A DNA stretch of 64,000 bases from Unio delphinus (GCA_029339505.1 JAQISU010000115.1:5794501-5858500), one strand, 5' to 3'. Shown: positions 1 to 12,893, counted from the first letter of the stretch. Program-made: numbers and translations. The notes: generated from the letters alone by a model not told the origin.

Positions 1-102
1 GAAATATTACACAAATGTACTGCTGGTGATCATAAGTTTGATTGTCATCTGTATGGAATGTTATGAAGAGTAGGTCAGATAGACCATAAGGTCATAAACA
101 TC

Positions 103-183
103 TTTCACCATTTCGTCTCACATGTATCCACCTTTCACCATTTCGTCTCACATGTATCCACCTTTCAACATTTCGTCTCAGAC
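103..183. repeat. Short 30-bp tandem repeat, about 2.7 copies
   Basis: The unit contains cacctttcaccatttcgtct followed by cacatgtatc. The last copy has one substitution (aac for acc). It is an isolated minisatellite, and the short open frame over it is not a gene. Confidence 0.85.
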
Positions 184-234
184 CAGATGGAATTGTAAGA
201 TCATTAAAAGCATAATTCTTTGTATTTATCTACA

Positions 235-422
235 GCATGATGATATACTTGTTTATTGTGTTAAACTACTAACATCAAAGATCCTCATCTGCTGTAGCAT
301 GACAAACTGAATACTCTTAACAAACTGTACAAACCCAGATTTGCTGGCACATTGTGCAACAGCTGATCTGGGTCTGTGCAGTTTGCAGTAGGATTTGTCT
401 TATAGATGAGTATATATGGTAA
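235..422. mobile_element. MITE, long-TIR family (copy A, degraded)
   Basis: The right end reads cttatagatgagtatatatg then gtaa. It is an inverted, diverged match to the left side (gatatacttgtttattgtg). The interior carries the family's paired motifs aaagatcctcatctg and cagatttgctgg / agctgatctggg with ctgtgcagtttgca. The same arrangement recurs at 14779-14990, 38758-39192 and 42820-43018. Confidence 0.6.
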
Positions 423-1207
423 TCATCTTTATTTTTAAAAGTGATTGCTTTCAAGAAACCATTTGGCCTTTCTATGTGTCACTGATGAAGCTCCTTTCTG
501 GGAAGGCAGCTGGTAATAGAAATAAGCCTTATTTAAAATCCAACATTACTGATTAGTGTAAAACTAATTAGGGTTAATTGGTTTAATTAATATAATATGT
601 ATATAATAGTCAATATAAATATATATAAATATATATTTATAAGTAAATAAACAAGGCTCATTAGAAGGTTATTTTCCTATAGGTAATGGTTGTTTCTAGA
701 AAATGCTAATGTTACCTAAGGTCAAGCAGAGAACTGTATTATCATGTGACTGAGAATTTTACCAGTTGTGCTTTAACATCTAGCACTTTAAATTGTATTA
801 AGTTGTGACCAGTTTGAGCTGAATTTTATTGTCTTAAAAAATATTGAATTGAAGTGATTACTTTCTCTGGAAATACAAAAGTGCTCTGATAAAATTCTTG
901 GATAAAGACATTCATTGGAATTCATACTGAATTAAAATCTGGGATAATATCTATGTTGTTCAACAAGAGACACATCACCTTCATTTTTTTTATATCTCCT
1001 TGAGACTTTAACTGAATTTTCTTCAGAACTTTTTATTACTATGATTTGTGTTTTTAATTCTTGGATTTTTTTAAAATTTAATTCACAATACTGTCTTTCT
1101 TCTTATTTTTCACTTTGAAGTCTAGGAAGAAAAAAAATATTTGTCAAATTTGACAAGGCTTGTTTTCTTCACTCTTTTCTGTTACTAATTGTAAGAGCAT
1201 AGACTTG

Positions 1208-1209
<2 letters not shown>
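423..1209. other. AT-rich intergenic or 5' intronic sequence, nothing recognised
   Basis: Very AT-rich, with homopolymer and TA-rich patches (590-650). No coding-like frame, splice pair or repeat family was recognised. Confidence 0.6.

Positions 1210-1287
<78 letters not shown>
1210..1287. repeat. (AT)n microsatellite
   Basis: About 39 dinucleotide AT units without interruption. The tyrosine/isoleucine-rich minus-strand open frame over it is an artefact of the repeat. Confidence 0.98.
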
Positions 1288-1289
<2 letters not shown>

Positions 1290-2254
1290 GATTCAGTAGC
1301 ATTGTATGTGCATGGCGGTCAGATTTCAATGCACATTTTAACTATTCAGTGGGTATTTCATTTTTAAATTAAACTCCATTCATGGTGGTTCTTGATGACT
1401 ATATCAAGTTCTCGGGCTACATCTCTCTCTGTGCAGTTACCATTGTGTAGCTCCAGCTATCCTTTGTACGAGTTGTGATACATCTACATCAGTAAATGAT
1501 CTCTTTAGAGTGCATCTTTTGTGGTCACAGTTGCAGTTCAAATAATTCAGTCCAGTGAAATAAATCTTCATTTTTGTGTAATGCACATTTTTTTAACTAC
1601 ATCTTTATAAGCCATTTAATAAAGCATGATTTTCGATTGTTTGAGAAGAAGTGGATACACTGTAATCCTGGCTGGATGTTTTTCAATTTATCTATAGTTC
1701 CAGTATATTTCGCTAATTTTTATACTTGCTCCATCACTACCAATGAAGAAATCTTTTTCTGTCAGTTATCAGCTCCATAGCAGTTATGATCCTCTTCAGG
1801 ATCCCTTCAACATCAGGCTTTTTATCCAGTGTCTTTTGCCAGGAACAACGAATTAACCTCTGCTTTGTAAATTCTTACATATACAATTTCCCCCTCCTGA
1901 ATTGAATTGTCTGCTTTGTAAATTCTTACATATACAATTTTCCCCTCCTAAATTGAATTGTCTGTGCATACATCATGCTACTGAATGAACCTTGCTTCTT
2001 TCACTTTTTAAAAATTTTTGCTTTTCACTTTCAGCCATATACTGTTTATCATTCCTTCCTTTCTTTCAACCGATTTCTAGCTGACACATCCAGACAAAAT
2101 AAAAAAAATGGTCTTCAGTTCTTTCCAAATGTATGTGCCTTTGGAAACAAATTAATGAGCCAGTCAAACACATTCTGATTCAAATTTCCAAGATTTTACC
2201 ACCGGTCAACTCTTCTGGTGAATCTGCATATCTGTTCTTCTCTTTGAATTCTTT
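1288..2254. other. Unannotated AT-rich stretch with a 51-bp duplication
   Basis: Contains a two-copy direct repeat of period 51 (copies start at 1860 and 1911, ctgctttgtaaattcttaca and onward) that differs at a few positions. Otherwise I see no gene or known element. Confidence 0.7.
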
Positions 2255-2832
2255 TTGTGTTTTTCAGTTTTCGTGTATGACTGCTGATTCAGTTTTCATT
2301 TGCAACTACTAATTTTCAGTTTTCATGTGTGGCTACTGATTTAGTTTTCATGTGCAATTACTGATTTATTCATTTTTCATGAGCAATTATTGATTCAGTT
2401 TTCATATGTGACTACTGATTCAGTTTTAATGTGTGACTACTGATTCAGTTTTCAAGTGAAATTACTGAGTCAGCTTCATGTGTGACTACTGATTCAGTTT
2501 TAATGTGTGACTACTAATTCAGTTTTCATGTGCAATTACTGATTAAGTTTTCATGTGCAATGACTGAATCAGTTTTCATGTGTGACTACTGATTCAGTTT
2601 TCATGTGCAATTACTGAGTCAGTTTTCATGTGTGTGACTATTGATTAAGTTTTAATGTGTGACTACTGATTCAGTTTTCATGTGCAATTGCTGAGTCAGT
2701 TTTCATGTGCAATTACTGAATCAGTTTTCATGTGTGACTACTGATTCAGTTTTCATGTGTAATTACTGAGTCAGTTTTCATGTGCAATTACTGAGTCAGT
2801 TTTCATGTGTGACTATTGATTCAGTTTTAAAA
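2255..2832. repeat. Minisatellite, 25-bp unit, about 22 copies
   Basis: The unit alternates tcagttttcatgtgtgacta with a version carrying tgtgcaatta, each followed by ctgat. Copies are diverged, with occasional indels, which suggests an older array. Confidence 0.92.
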
Positions 2833-3602
2833 TTGAAACACTCTGCACAGAATGCAGATTTTTTCTATGTTTGTTTTTTATGAACTCTATACATGAATTA
2901 TATTGCATAATGTTGTTCACTCATCATAATTCAGCCATTCCCTGTATTTTGCCCGAGTCGGCTGAAATATTTGTTTATGCTTTTCCTTATCATAACAATT
3001 ATTCCTTTCTTTAATGTCATTCCACCCCACCCCCTATTTGGAAATATAAGAAGTCAGATCCTATTTGTTTCATCTTACTAAGTGGCAATTGGGTCTCAGA
3101 AATGTATAGAATCAGCTTCCAGAATAAATGAGTCGAACATGGAAAGCAGAATATAAAATCACCATTTGCAACAACAGAATATACTAAATCTAATTCTCTA
3201 AGGGTAATGATTACAAGGGATTTATGCAGTTATCTCCAAAAGAACATGGCATCATCCAAATATTCAGATTTTTTAAAAGTATATATGATAGCATTATCAA
3301 ACACTGATTGTTGACAATTGAAACTTACATGTCCATCAGACTGTTAAAATTATGAAAGTTACTAATCCAAAATTTACTTGTCCAAAAATTTACTTGCCAG
3401 AGGCTAGCAGACTATTACTAATCTGGAACCCAGCATTTTCAGTTTGGGCTTTTTGCACACTGTATAAATACTGTTCATTCTGTATTGCACATCAAAACAT
3501 TAATGTCCCAATTACCAATTCCCCCCCCCCCCTTCCCAGCAAGATTCAGGATAATGTTGTTCTATATGTAAAGCTTATGAATCTTTTGTATAGGAGTAAA
3601 GA
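2833..3602. other. Unannotated AT-rich stretch
   Basis: A poly-C run (3522-3532) lies near a 101-codon open frame that starts at 3352 and runs into the next array. The frame has no recognisable domain and I do not call it a gene. Confidence 0.55.
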
Positions 3603-6600
3603 ATTGTGTAGATTAAGTAATGATACAGGGTCTGTACTAGTTGTGTTGATTATGTAATGTTACAGGGTCTGTACTACTTACTAGTTGTTTTGTTGATTAA
3701 GTAATGATACAGGGTCTGTACTAGTTGTGTTGATTAAATAAAGATACAGGGTCTGTACTTGTTGTGTTGATTAAATAATGATATGTGGTCTGTACTACTT
3801 GTGTTGATTAAGTAATGTTATAGGGTCTGTACTAGTTGTGTTGATTAAATAATGATACAGGGTCTGTACTAGTTGTGTTGATTAAATAAAGATACAGGGT
3901 CTGTACTTGTTGTGTTGATTAAATAATGATATGTGGTCTGTACTACTTGTGTTGATTAAGTAATGTTATAGGGTCTGTACTAGTTGTGTTGATTAAATAA
4001 TGATACAGGGTCTGTACTAGTTGTGTTGATTAAATAATGATACAGGGTCTGTACTAGTTGCTTTGTTGATTAAGTAATGATACAAGGTATGTACTAGTTG
4101 TGTTGATTAAGTAATGATACAGGGGCTGTACTAGTTGTTGTGTTGATTAAGTAATGTTACAGGGTCTGTACTACTTGTTGTGTTGATTAAGTAATGATAC
4201 GTGGTCTGTACTAGTTGTGTTGATTAAGTAATACTACATGGTATGTACTAGTTGTGATGATTAAATAATGATACTTGGTCTGTACTAGTTGTTGTGTTGA
4301 TTAAGTACTATTGCAGGGTCTATACTAGTTGTGTTTATTAAGTAATGATACAGGGTCTGTACTAGTTGTGTTGATTAAATAATGATACAGGGTCTGTACT
4401 AGTTTCTTTGTTGATTAAGTAATGATACAAGGTATGTACTAGTTGTGTTGATTAAGTAATGATACAGGGGCTGTACTAGTTGTTGTGTTGATTAAGTAAT
4501 GTTACAGGATCTGTACTACTTGTTGTGTTGATTAAGTAATGATACGTGGTCTGTACTAGTTGTGTTGATTAAGTAATACTACAGGGTATGTACTAGTTGT
4601 GATGATTAAATAATGATACTTGGTCTGTACTAGTTGTTGTGTTGATTAAGTACTATTGCAGGGTCTATACTAGTTGTGTTGATTAAGTAATAATACAGGG
4701 TCTGTACTAGTTGTGTTGATTAAATAATGATACAGGGTCTGTACTTGTTGTGTTGATTAAATAATGATACAGGGTCTGTACTTGTTGTGTTGATTAAGTA
4801 CTATTGCAGGGTCTGTACTAGTTGTGTTGATTAAGTAATGATACAGGGTCTGTACTAGTTGTGTTGATTAAATAATGATACAGGGTCTGTACTTGTTGTA
4901 TTGATTAAGTAATGATACATGGTCTGTACTAGTTTTGTTGATTAAGTAATGATACGTGGTCTATACTAGTTGTGTTGATTAAGTAATATTACAGGGTATG
5001 TACTAGTTGTGATTATTAAATAATGATACTTGGTCTGTACTAGTTGTTGTGTTGATTAAGTACTATTGCAGGGTCTATACTAGTTGTGTTGATTAAGTAA
5101 TGATACAGGGTCTGTACTAGTTGTTTTGATTAAGTAATGTTACAGGGTGTGTACTAGTTGTGTTGATTAAGTAATGATACAGGGTCTGTACTAGTTGTTT
5201 TGATTAAGTAATGTTACAGGGTGTGTACTAGTTGTGTTGATTAAGTACTGTTGCAGGGACTGTACTAGTTGTTGTGTTGATTAAGTAATGATACAGGGTC
5301 TGTCCTAGTTGTTGTGATAATTAAGTAATGACACAGGATTGGTCCTAGTTGTGTTGATTACTTAATTATATGGGGTCTGTACTAGATGTTGTGTTGATTA
5401 AGTAATGATACAGGGTATGTACTGTACTAGCTGTTGTGATGATTAAATATTGATACAGGGTCTGTACTAGTTGTTGTGTTGATTAATAAATTGTACAGGG
5501 TCTGTACTAGTTGTTGTTTTGATTAAGTAATAATACAGGGCCTGTACTAGTTTTTGTATTGATTAAAGTAATGATACAGGGTCTGTTCTGTATTAGTTGT
5601 TGTGATGAATAAATATTGATACATGGTCTGTACTGTACTAGCTGTTGTGATGATTAAATATTGATACAGGGTCTGTACTAGTTGTTGTGATTAAGTAATA
5701 ATACACGGTCTGTACTAGTTGTTTTGTTGATTAAGTAATGATACAGGGTCTGTACTAGTTATTTGTTGATTATGTAATGATGCAGGGTCTTTACAAGTTG
5801 TTTTGTTGATTAAGTAATGATACAGGGTCTGCATTGGTTGTTTTGATTAAGTAATGTTACAGGGTCTGTACTAGTTGTTTTGTTGATTAAGTAATGATAC
5901 GTGGTCTGTACTAGTTGTGTTGATTAAGTAATGTTATAGGGTCTGTACTAGTGTGTTGACTAAATAATGATACAGGGTCTGTACTAGTTGTATTGATTAA
6001 ATAATGTTACAGGGTCTGTACTACTAGTTGTTGTGTTGATTAAGTAATGATACAGGGTCTATACTAGTTGTTTTGTAGATTAAGTAATGATACAGGATCT
6101 GTACTAGTTGTGTTGATTATGTAATGTTACAGGGTCTGTACTACTAGTTGTTGTGTTGATTAAGTAATGATATAGGGTCTGTACTAGTTGTGATGATTAA
6201 ATATTGATACAGGGTCTGTACTAGTTGTTGTGTTGATTAAGTAATGATACAGTGTCTGTACTAGTTGTTGTGTTGATTAAATAAAGATACAGGGTCGGTA
6301 CTTGTTGTTTTGATTAAGTAATGATACAGTGTCTGTACAAGTTGTTTTGTTGATTAATGATACAGGGTCTGTACAAGTTTTGTTGATTAAGTAATGATAC
6401 AGGGTCTGCATTTGTTTTGATTAAGTAATGATACAGGGTCTGTACTAGTTGTTTAAGTAATGATACAGGGTATGCATTTGTTGTTTTGATTAAGTAATGA
6501 TACAGGGTCTGTACTAGTTGTTTGTTGATTAAATATTGATACAGGGTCTGTACTAGTTGTTGTGTTGATTAAGTAATGATACAGGGTCTGTACTAGTTGT

Positions 6601-7335
6601 GTTGATTAAGTAATGATACAGGATCTGTACTAGTTGTGTTGATTACATAATGTTACAGGGTCTGTACTACTAGATGTTGTGTTGATTAAGTAATGATACA
6701 GGGTCTGTACTAGTTGTGATGATTAAATATTGATACAGGGTCTGTACTAGTTGTTGTGATTAAGTAATGATACACTGTCTGTACTAGTTGTTTTGTTGAT
6801 TAAGTAATGATACAGGGTCTGTACTAGTTTTGTTGATTAAGTAATGATACAGGGTCTGTACTACTAGTTGTTGTGTTGATTAAATAAAGATACAGGGTCG
6901 GTACTTGTTGTTTTGATTAAGTAATGATACAGTGTCTGTACAAGTTGTTTTGTTGATTAAGTAATGATACAGGGTCTGTACTAGTTGTTTTGTTGATTAA
7001 ATATTGATACAGGGTCTGTACTAATTGTTGTGTTGATTAAGTAATTATACAGGGTCTGTACTAGTTGTTTTGTTGATTCAGTAATGATACAGGGTCTGAA
7101 CTAGTTGTTGTGTTGATTCAGTAATGATACAGGGTCTGAACTAGTTGTTGTGTTGATTCAGTAATGACACATGGTCTGTACTAGTTGTTGTATTGATTAA
7201 GTAATGATACATGCTCTATACTGTACTAGTTCTGTTAAGTAATGATACAGGGCCTGTAATAGTTGTTTTGATTAAAGTAATGATACAGGGTCTGTACTGT
7301 ATTAGTAGTTTTATTGATTAAATAATGATACGGTA
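3603..7335. repeat. Large minisatellite, 36-40-bp unit, about 100 copies
   Basis: The core unit is gattaagtaatgatacaggg, then tctgtactagttgtgtt (37 bp). Length variants arise from ttgt insertions and from short forms such as tctgtactgtactag. Blocks of several units are repeated, for example 3840-3960 resembles 3720-3840 and 4310-4680 resembles 4050-4310, which indicates segmental amplification inside the array. Confidence 0.97.
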
Positions 7336-8956
7336 TTTGTGTCTGTTATTTTATGCTTAGTGCCTTTGTTCAAATTTTGTGTTTAAAGTTCATTTCTTGG
7401 GTCTTGTTGATGATCCAATCATGAAATTTGATAAGTGGATGCATCTTGGCTACTACAAAACCCATAAAACCAAAGAAAGTCAGTGTGATCTGCATTTTCA
7501 GATTTACTGAGTGTTTTATGATTATTACACAGTAATATCAGAGTCCTTGTGAAAGAGGGGGACAATGATAACAGCTTTTCAAGATTTGAAGAACCATGCT
7601 TATAAAAAAAATTAATACACAGTTAAGAATATGAATCTGTTTGTTATAAATTCTTCATTCATATGACAGAAAATAATGTTCTTATTTATTATATTTTGTT
7701 TTAATGCTCTCTCTCTCTCTCTCTCTTAGTAGGTAGTTACACAGGTAGATAGGTGGGTGGGTGGTTTCACAATACATCAGCTTAGTATGCTAATTGCAAG
7801 TTCACATTTCAAATTTTAAAATGATTAAAGTTTAGATGTGAAGATAAAATATCTTTAGTTGGAAAGAGGGTCAAGATTGCTTTCGTCTGGATTTGTTTCT
7901 GCCTGATAATGTTATATACTAAATACTGGAGAGGTGGGTTTTATAAGTGTTCATTACAGTCTGGTTTCACAGGAATTCCCTCCTTCCTCCAAATGTTCCA
8001 TTCTAGAATAGACCCTAAGGATATCAGCAGATTGTTCTGTTTGCTAATCAGAAAAGAAATAATAGCAGCAGAAACATACTTTTCTTTCTTTCCTTTTGGC
8101 TACTTGTTGATAAATGAACCCCATTTCAAATTTTCTTGACAGACTTGGAGTGTTTGTGATAAAATATGTCTTTTCAATAAGTTTGATCGTGACTGTTCTA
8201 ACATGAAAAATAACCTTTTGACAATGATAAGCTACTCTTGAAGAAACAGAACAATGATATATTTGATTCACAGAGATTTATAAAATTCAGAGCTTTATAA
8301 AATATTTTAAAAGCATTCAATTTCATAATTTCACCAAATTAATTTTTTTTTTTTTTTAATTGATTGAATTTTTAACAGATGTTGTGTAAAATTTAAGATT
8401 CTACTTTTCGCTTTTTTTTTGTCTAATACAAAGCTTTTTCTTACATAATAATTTCTTTAAAGAGATGACATGGTATGCTCTCTTTCTCAATTTCTGTCTC
8501 GGTCTCGTTCCTTTTCCTTGGCCTGCAGCCCGGTCCTTCAAATTTTGTCACCTGTGGCTATGTTGGCAGTCCATTGGAAAATAATGCATTTTAATTAATT
8601 TGCATAATTAGTTATAAGTAAGTGTTTTTGCTTCTGTGACCTGCAGTTTTATCATTTAGACCAAATATTATTATTAAAACAATTAAAACATTAACCATGC
8701 AGAAGTGTGAAACATTTTGATATCATAAATTTGGGTTCATGCAGGAGACCATGCTTTCCCCTCATCCATTGTCAGTTGTCATTTCCAGTAGACTGCTCAG
8801 GTTTGAGAATAGCTTGCCCCATAATTAGCAAAGACAATAATGTAAATTGGTGTTTTTCCCAAAATAAATCATGGTTATTCATATAACACATTCAGGTAAA
8901 CTGTGAAAATTTTGTGAAATGTCCTGAAAGTTAGAAGTATTTTGTATTGTACAAAA
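7336..8956. other. Unannotated stretch with a (CT)n tract
   Basis: Contains a CT microsatellite near 7707-7728 followed by a GGTGGGTGG patch, and an AT-rich octamer-like motif near 8600 (atttgcataatta). No gene is supported; short open frames here overlap on both strands and lack domains. Confidence 0.5.
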
Positions 8957-9645
8957 TATAGCCCTAATTTTCCAGGCCACCCACTGGGTTGGATGAACTC
9001 TCTGACTGCCCAAGGGTCAGTAACTGTAAAAAGTTAAATTATATAGCCCAAAGTGTTATGGTGACCCACTGGGTTGGATGAACTCTCTGACTGCCCAAGA
9101 GACAGTAACTGTAAAAAGTTAAATTATATAGCCCAAAGTTTTATGGTGACCCACTGGGTTGGATGAACTCTCTGACTGCCCAAGAGACAGTAACTGTAAA
9201 AAGTTAAATTATATAGCCCAAAGTTTTATGGTGACCCACTGGGTTGGATGAACTCTCTGACTGCCCAAGAGACAGTAACTGTAAAAAGTTAAATTATATA
9301 GCCCAAAGTTTTATGGTGACCCACTGGGTTGGATAAACTCTTTGACTGCCCAAGGGTCAGTAACTGTAAAAAGTTAAATTATATAGCCCAAAGTTTTATG
9401 GTGACCCACTGGGTTGGATAAACTCTTTGACTGACCAAGGGTCAGTAACTGTGAAAAGTTAAATTATATAGCCCAAAGTTTTATGGTGACCCACAGGGTT
9501 GGATGAACTCTTGGACTGCCCAAGAGACAGTAATGGTAAGAAGTTAAAATATAGCCCAAAGTGTTATGGTGACCCACTGGGTTTGATAAATTCTTTGACT
9601 GCCCATGAGAGAATACCTGTAAATTGAATAATTATATTGACCCAA
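8957..9645. repeat. Minisatellite, 85-bp unit, about 8 copies
   Basis: The unit starts gtgacccactgggttggatg and continues with actctctgactgcccaagag and ttaaattatatagcccaaag. The period is exactly 85 between 9061 and 9146. The central copies are nearly identical, while the first and last two copies are more diverged. Confidence 0.95.
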
Positions 9646-9754
9646 GTTTTTTTTGCTGACCTAATCAGTTTAACAAGAGTTTCTATAAATATGTTATTAG
9701 GCAAAGACTACTGGGGCAATTTGACTGAGAAATGGTGACACCCTTGATCTTTCT

Positions 9755-9935
9755 ATTGATGATGTACCAGGGAGACTCAATGGTTAATAACTGAAAGGAT
9801 ATGGGTTCAACCCCTACCATCGGATTAACCTGGGTTGACTACTGGTACGTGCCCTTGGGCATGGCACCATACTTCATTTGTCTCAGCACTAAATAACCTA
9901 TTTGTGTTGCTTTGCTGTTAACACTACACTGTCTG
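9755..9935 (+). mobile_element. tRNA-derived SINE (partial)
   Basis: An A-box-like segment (gactcaatggtta) is followed about 30 bases later by a B-box-like gggttcaacccct. Then comes a core motif cccttgggcatggcaccata and catttgtctcagcac, which resembles a conserved SINE core. There is no clear TSD or tail. Confidence 0.6.
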
Positions 9936-10061
9936 TGATAGAAAAATTTTCTTTCTTGGCAAATATTATTTCATTCCATCAGTAGGTTAATATGCCCTAT
10001 GGCACTCTCAGTTTTAGAACACATTTACTGCTTAGTGACCACCTCATAGTCTGTAAGTGTA

Positions 10062-10265
10062 ACATGATATAAAAACAACCACTGGAAAATATATATTTTA
10101 ACTTTTTACTGAATTTGACTGAATTTACTGGGCAGTTAAAAACAACTAAATGTTTAAAAAAAAGACCAGTATTTTCAGTTGTCATACATTTCCTCCAAAT
10201 TCTTACAATTAAGTGTGCCTATAAACTTTTGTATATTTTTTCCAGTGGTTGTTTTTATATCATGT
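10062..10265. mobile_element. Foldback (inverted-repeat) element, 204 bp
   Basis: Left arm acatgatataaaaacaacca, then ctgg and AT-rich sequence (10062-10095). Right arm from 10231 to 10265 is its inverse (ccagtggttgtttttatatc, then atgt). The arms are about 34 bp and the spacer about 135 bp. The same peptide string appears in both strands' open frames because of the inversion. Probably a small MITE; no TSD could be fixed. Confidence 0.7.
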
Positions 10266-11271
10266 CAATTTTCAGTGTTATAACTGAAGCCCAAAATTTG
10301 TTTACTGTACACAGCATGGGTGTGGGAACTCAAAAGGTTTCTCTCTGCCATAACTAGCAGGGTCAAGTAAGGTAACTTGGTCATCTGTCAATGTAATTTG
10401 GTCATCTGTCATTAGTTATGAAGTAAGCTTGTAACCTCAGGCAGTAAAACTGACTTTTTAATATTGGTAATGATAAATATGCTTATGGCTTCCATCTCTT
10501 CATAAAATGTACTTACAAGTCACTTAACAACTCGTTCATTTAATTAATTAGAAATCTTTCTCACCATAAAGGAAAATAAGATAATGTTTGGTCAAAGCAC
10601 CATCTGTTAGAAGTAATAGCCAAAAATTAGAAATCAAAGAGCCAAGTAAGCAATTAAAAAAAAACACAAAACATTTGGTTTCACACAGAGATAAAAAGGT
10701 GACATGATATTTAAAGATATCTTGACAGGAAACATGGCTATGTAGTTATGGTGCTAATTGAGGCAGATGGTTTGGACATTGTATAGAATTTGGTTCCTGG
10801 CAAGAAAACAGTTTTAAACTTTATTAGAAAGAGTTGAATTGATCTAGTCACTGTATAATCCTCAACTTTTTATGAAGGCCTCCCATCTGCAATGGCTTAA
10901 TGAAAAGGGATGGCCTTGCTCAGTAGGTACAGGTTTTTAAAATATAGTTTTTTGTCTTTGCAGGGTGGGGTACATTTAGGGTATGACCACTGTATAAAGC
11001 ACTTACAATGCGGTTGAAATTTTTAATAAAACATTTGACAAGGATTAAAATTTTCAAGAAACTGAATAGAAAATCTTAAATTGTCCTTTATGTACATGTA
11101 TACACTCCTGTCTTTTATGTACAATATACACTCCAAAGTTGATTTGTGTGTCTAATTAAGCAGGTTTAGCTCAGTACTTGAATTACTAATAATATATAAC
11201 ATGTTGTACGAAACAATTTTAAAAAGTTTTATGTGTGTGTTTTGGATTTTAACTTAGCTTTAAACAAATTT
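10266..11271. other. Unannotated AT-rich stretch
   Basis: No coding frame, tandem repeat or known element recognised. A small doublet (gtaacttggtcatctgtcaa / gtaatttggtcatctgtcat) occurs at 10370-10412. Confidence 0.5.
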
Positions 11272-11545
11272 CAGTCATATCACTATGATGTCTGTAGCAT
11301 GGCAGTTTATTGTGATGACTAGCACTGCTGCATCATGCCACAGACATGTAAGTATCATGTCCCACCAAGTCACATCATCCTGATACCAGCCCAACCAGTC
11401 CTAACACTAACATCTTAATGCTGAGCGCCATGCAAGACAGCTGTTAGTGCAATTTTTATAAGTTTTTGGTATGACTCAGCCGTGGATCGAACCTGTGACC
11501 TCCGGCATCTGAGACAGAATCTCTTGAACCAGTATGCCACTGGAT
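11272..11545 (-). mobile_element. tRNA-derived SINE, family 2, minus strand
   Basis: Read on the minus strand, it opens with an A-box-like tggcatactggtt and a B-box aggttcgatccac about 40 bases apart, followed by a body ending near 11272. The body is shared with 26385-26559 (for example cagtcctaacactaacat and tgctgagcg). These are the internal Pol III promoter elements expected of a tRNA-derived SINE. Confidence 0.75.
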
Positions 11546-11586
11546 TGGTCACAAAGTTTTGTTTTAAAAAAATTCCAAAATTGATT

Positions 11587-11590
<4 letters not shown>

Positions 11591-11637
<47 letters not shown>
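11591..11637. repeat. (AT)n microsatellite
   Basis: About 23 AT units followed by a T run. Confidence 0.97.
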
Positions 11638-11639
<2 letters not shown>

Positions 11640-12334
11640 TTTTTTTTAACAAAAAATACCTACCTGACTACCCTAATTTTAAAACCAGTGCAATAGGAAA
11701 CTCATGTATTTTTTGCATTTAACAAATCTCTGAAAAGATCTTTAAAAACAATACTCCAAGAGGTTTCATTGTGTACCAGTGAAAATATTGTTTTGCTCCA
11801 CTGGGTTTTGCATGTGAATGTAGATTTGGTGTTTTGTTGATCCAAAACAGTACTTGACTTTTTTTGAAAAAAAAATGAACATTTATATTTAGAAACAACA
11901 TTGAAACTTTTTTTTCATTTCTTTCTCTTTTGTCAATTTTGTTCTTTCAGTGAAATGTTATTACTTTGAATTTGCTGACATTTCTAATCATCTTTGAGTT
12001 AAGCAAACCTCAGTACCCTTTTTCTAGATGATCAACCCTCTCCATGATTCTACGGATTTCCTGCACAAAGTGCATATATTGCTTTTTTTTTTCTTTCTTC
12101 TGTCCTTGATCATGAGTTTATTGATGTTACAGTACTTACATAAAAATATTTAATAGTCTTTAATTTGTTAGCTTAAATCAGTAGGCTTGACCCCAGTACT
12201 GTAACCACTAACTCTTACATGGGCTTAAGCAGTGGTTTAATGCTAAATAAATGAGAGAATTTAACAAAGAAATAAGATCGTGCAAGAGAGAAGATACTGA
12301 ACACAGTTAAGTGAGGGAAAACATCTTACACATA
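11638..12334. other. Unannotated AT-rich stretch
   Basis: T- and A-rich, with no supported gene or element. Confidence 0.5.
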
Positions 12335-12368
12335 GGGGTGGGTGGGGGTGGGGGTGGGGGTGGGGTTG
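12335..12368 (+). repeat. G-rich (GGGGGT)n tract, potential G-quadruplex
   Basis: Six closely spaced runs of three or more G separated by single T. This satisfies the usual G-quadruplex spacing rule on the + strand. Confidence 0.85.
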
Positions 12369-12450
12369 GACAATGGCGAGAGCAAACAAAGTAACGGAAT
12401 GCTGTTCCCGTGCATACCCACAACACTAAACCCCTGATGAGTGGGATTTG

Positions 12451-12661
12451 CAGAGGCGTAGCAAGGGGAGGGCAGGGGGGTACATATGTCCCCGGGCGAA
12501 AAGGTACAGGGGCACCAAAATGAGGCTTACAACGTTACATTATAATAAGTAAACAAGGGTAATAAATCGGTCACAAGATCAATGTGATTAAACGGGGAGG
12601 GGGAGGGGGCGCCAATTTTATAGTTCGTCCCCGGGCGCAAAATATCATAGCTATGCCTCTG
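12451..12661. mobile_element. hAT-type MITE, 211 bp
   Basis: The termini CAGAGGCGTAGC and GCTATGCCTCTG are inverted repeats with one mismatch in 12. Flanks gggatttg (12443-12450) and gggattta (12662-12669) match at 7 of 8 positions, as expected for a slightly aged hAT TSD. The interior carries paired tccccgggcg blocks and a G-run. No transposase. Confidence 0.8.
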
Positions 12662-12762
12662 GGGATTTACATGTTGTTTAACATTTTCAATTCTACCCTT
12701 TACTTGATTTGATAAAAAAGATCGAACTTTCATGATAATACAAAGTGTTTTTAATTGATTGT

Positions 12763-12893
12763 TGTTATTGTTTTGTGTTCAGTGCCATTTAATATCACAG
12801 GTAGCTTGTATAACTGGTGGAGGAGACTCTGGGAAAACTCCAGTAAGAATCACTGACCCATGGGAAGCTAGTGATAACAGGGCAAGCAGCAAA
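12763..12893 (-). mobile_element. SINE family 1 3' fragment, minus strand, diverged
   Basis: In reverse complement it shows the family-1 3' half: tagcttcccatgggtcagtg, a tcctccaccag-like segment, and a terminal ttaaatggcactgaacac resembling the family end (aatggcgttaaaccctac). Truncated and mutated. Confidence 0.55.

Noticed and set aside
1144..1329. Minus-strand 61-codon frame
   Set aside because: It is the translation of an (AT)n microsatellite.
8585..8620. Octamer/homeodomain-like motif (atttgcataatta) as an enhancer
   Set aside because: Such words are common in AT-rich DNA; no cluster or conservation evidence is available.
11460..11545. Functional tRNA gene (A and B boxes on the minus strand)
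   Set aside because: No full cloverleaf could be drawn and the sequence continues into a body shared with another copy at 26.4 kb, so it is a SINE head.
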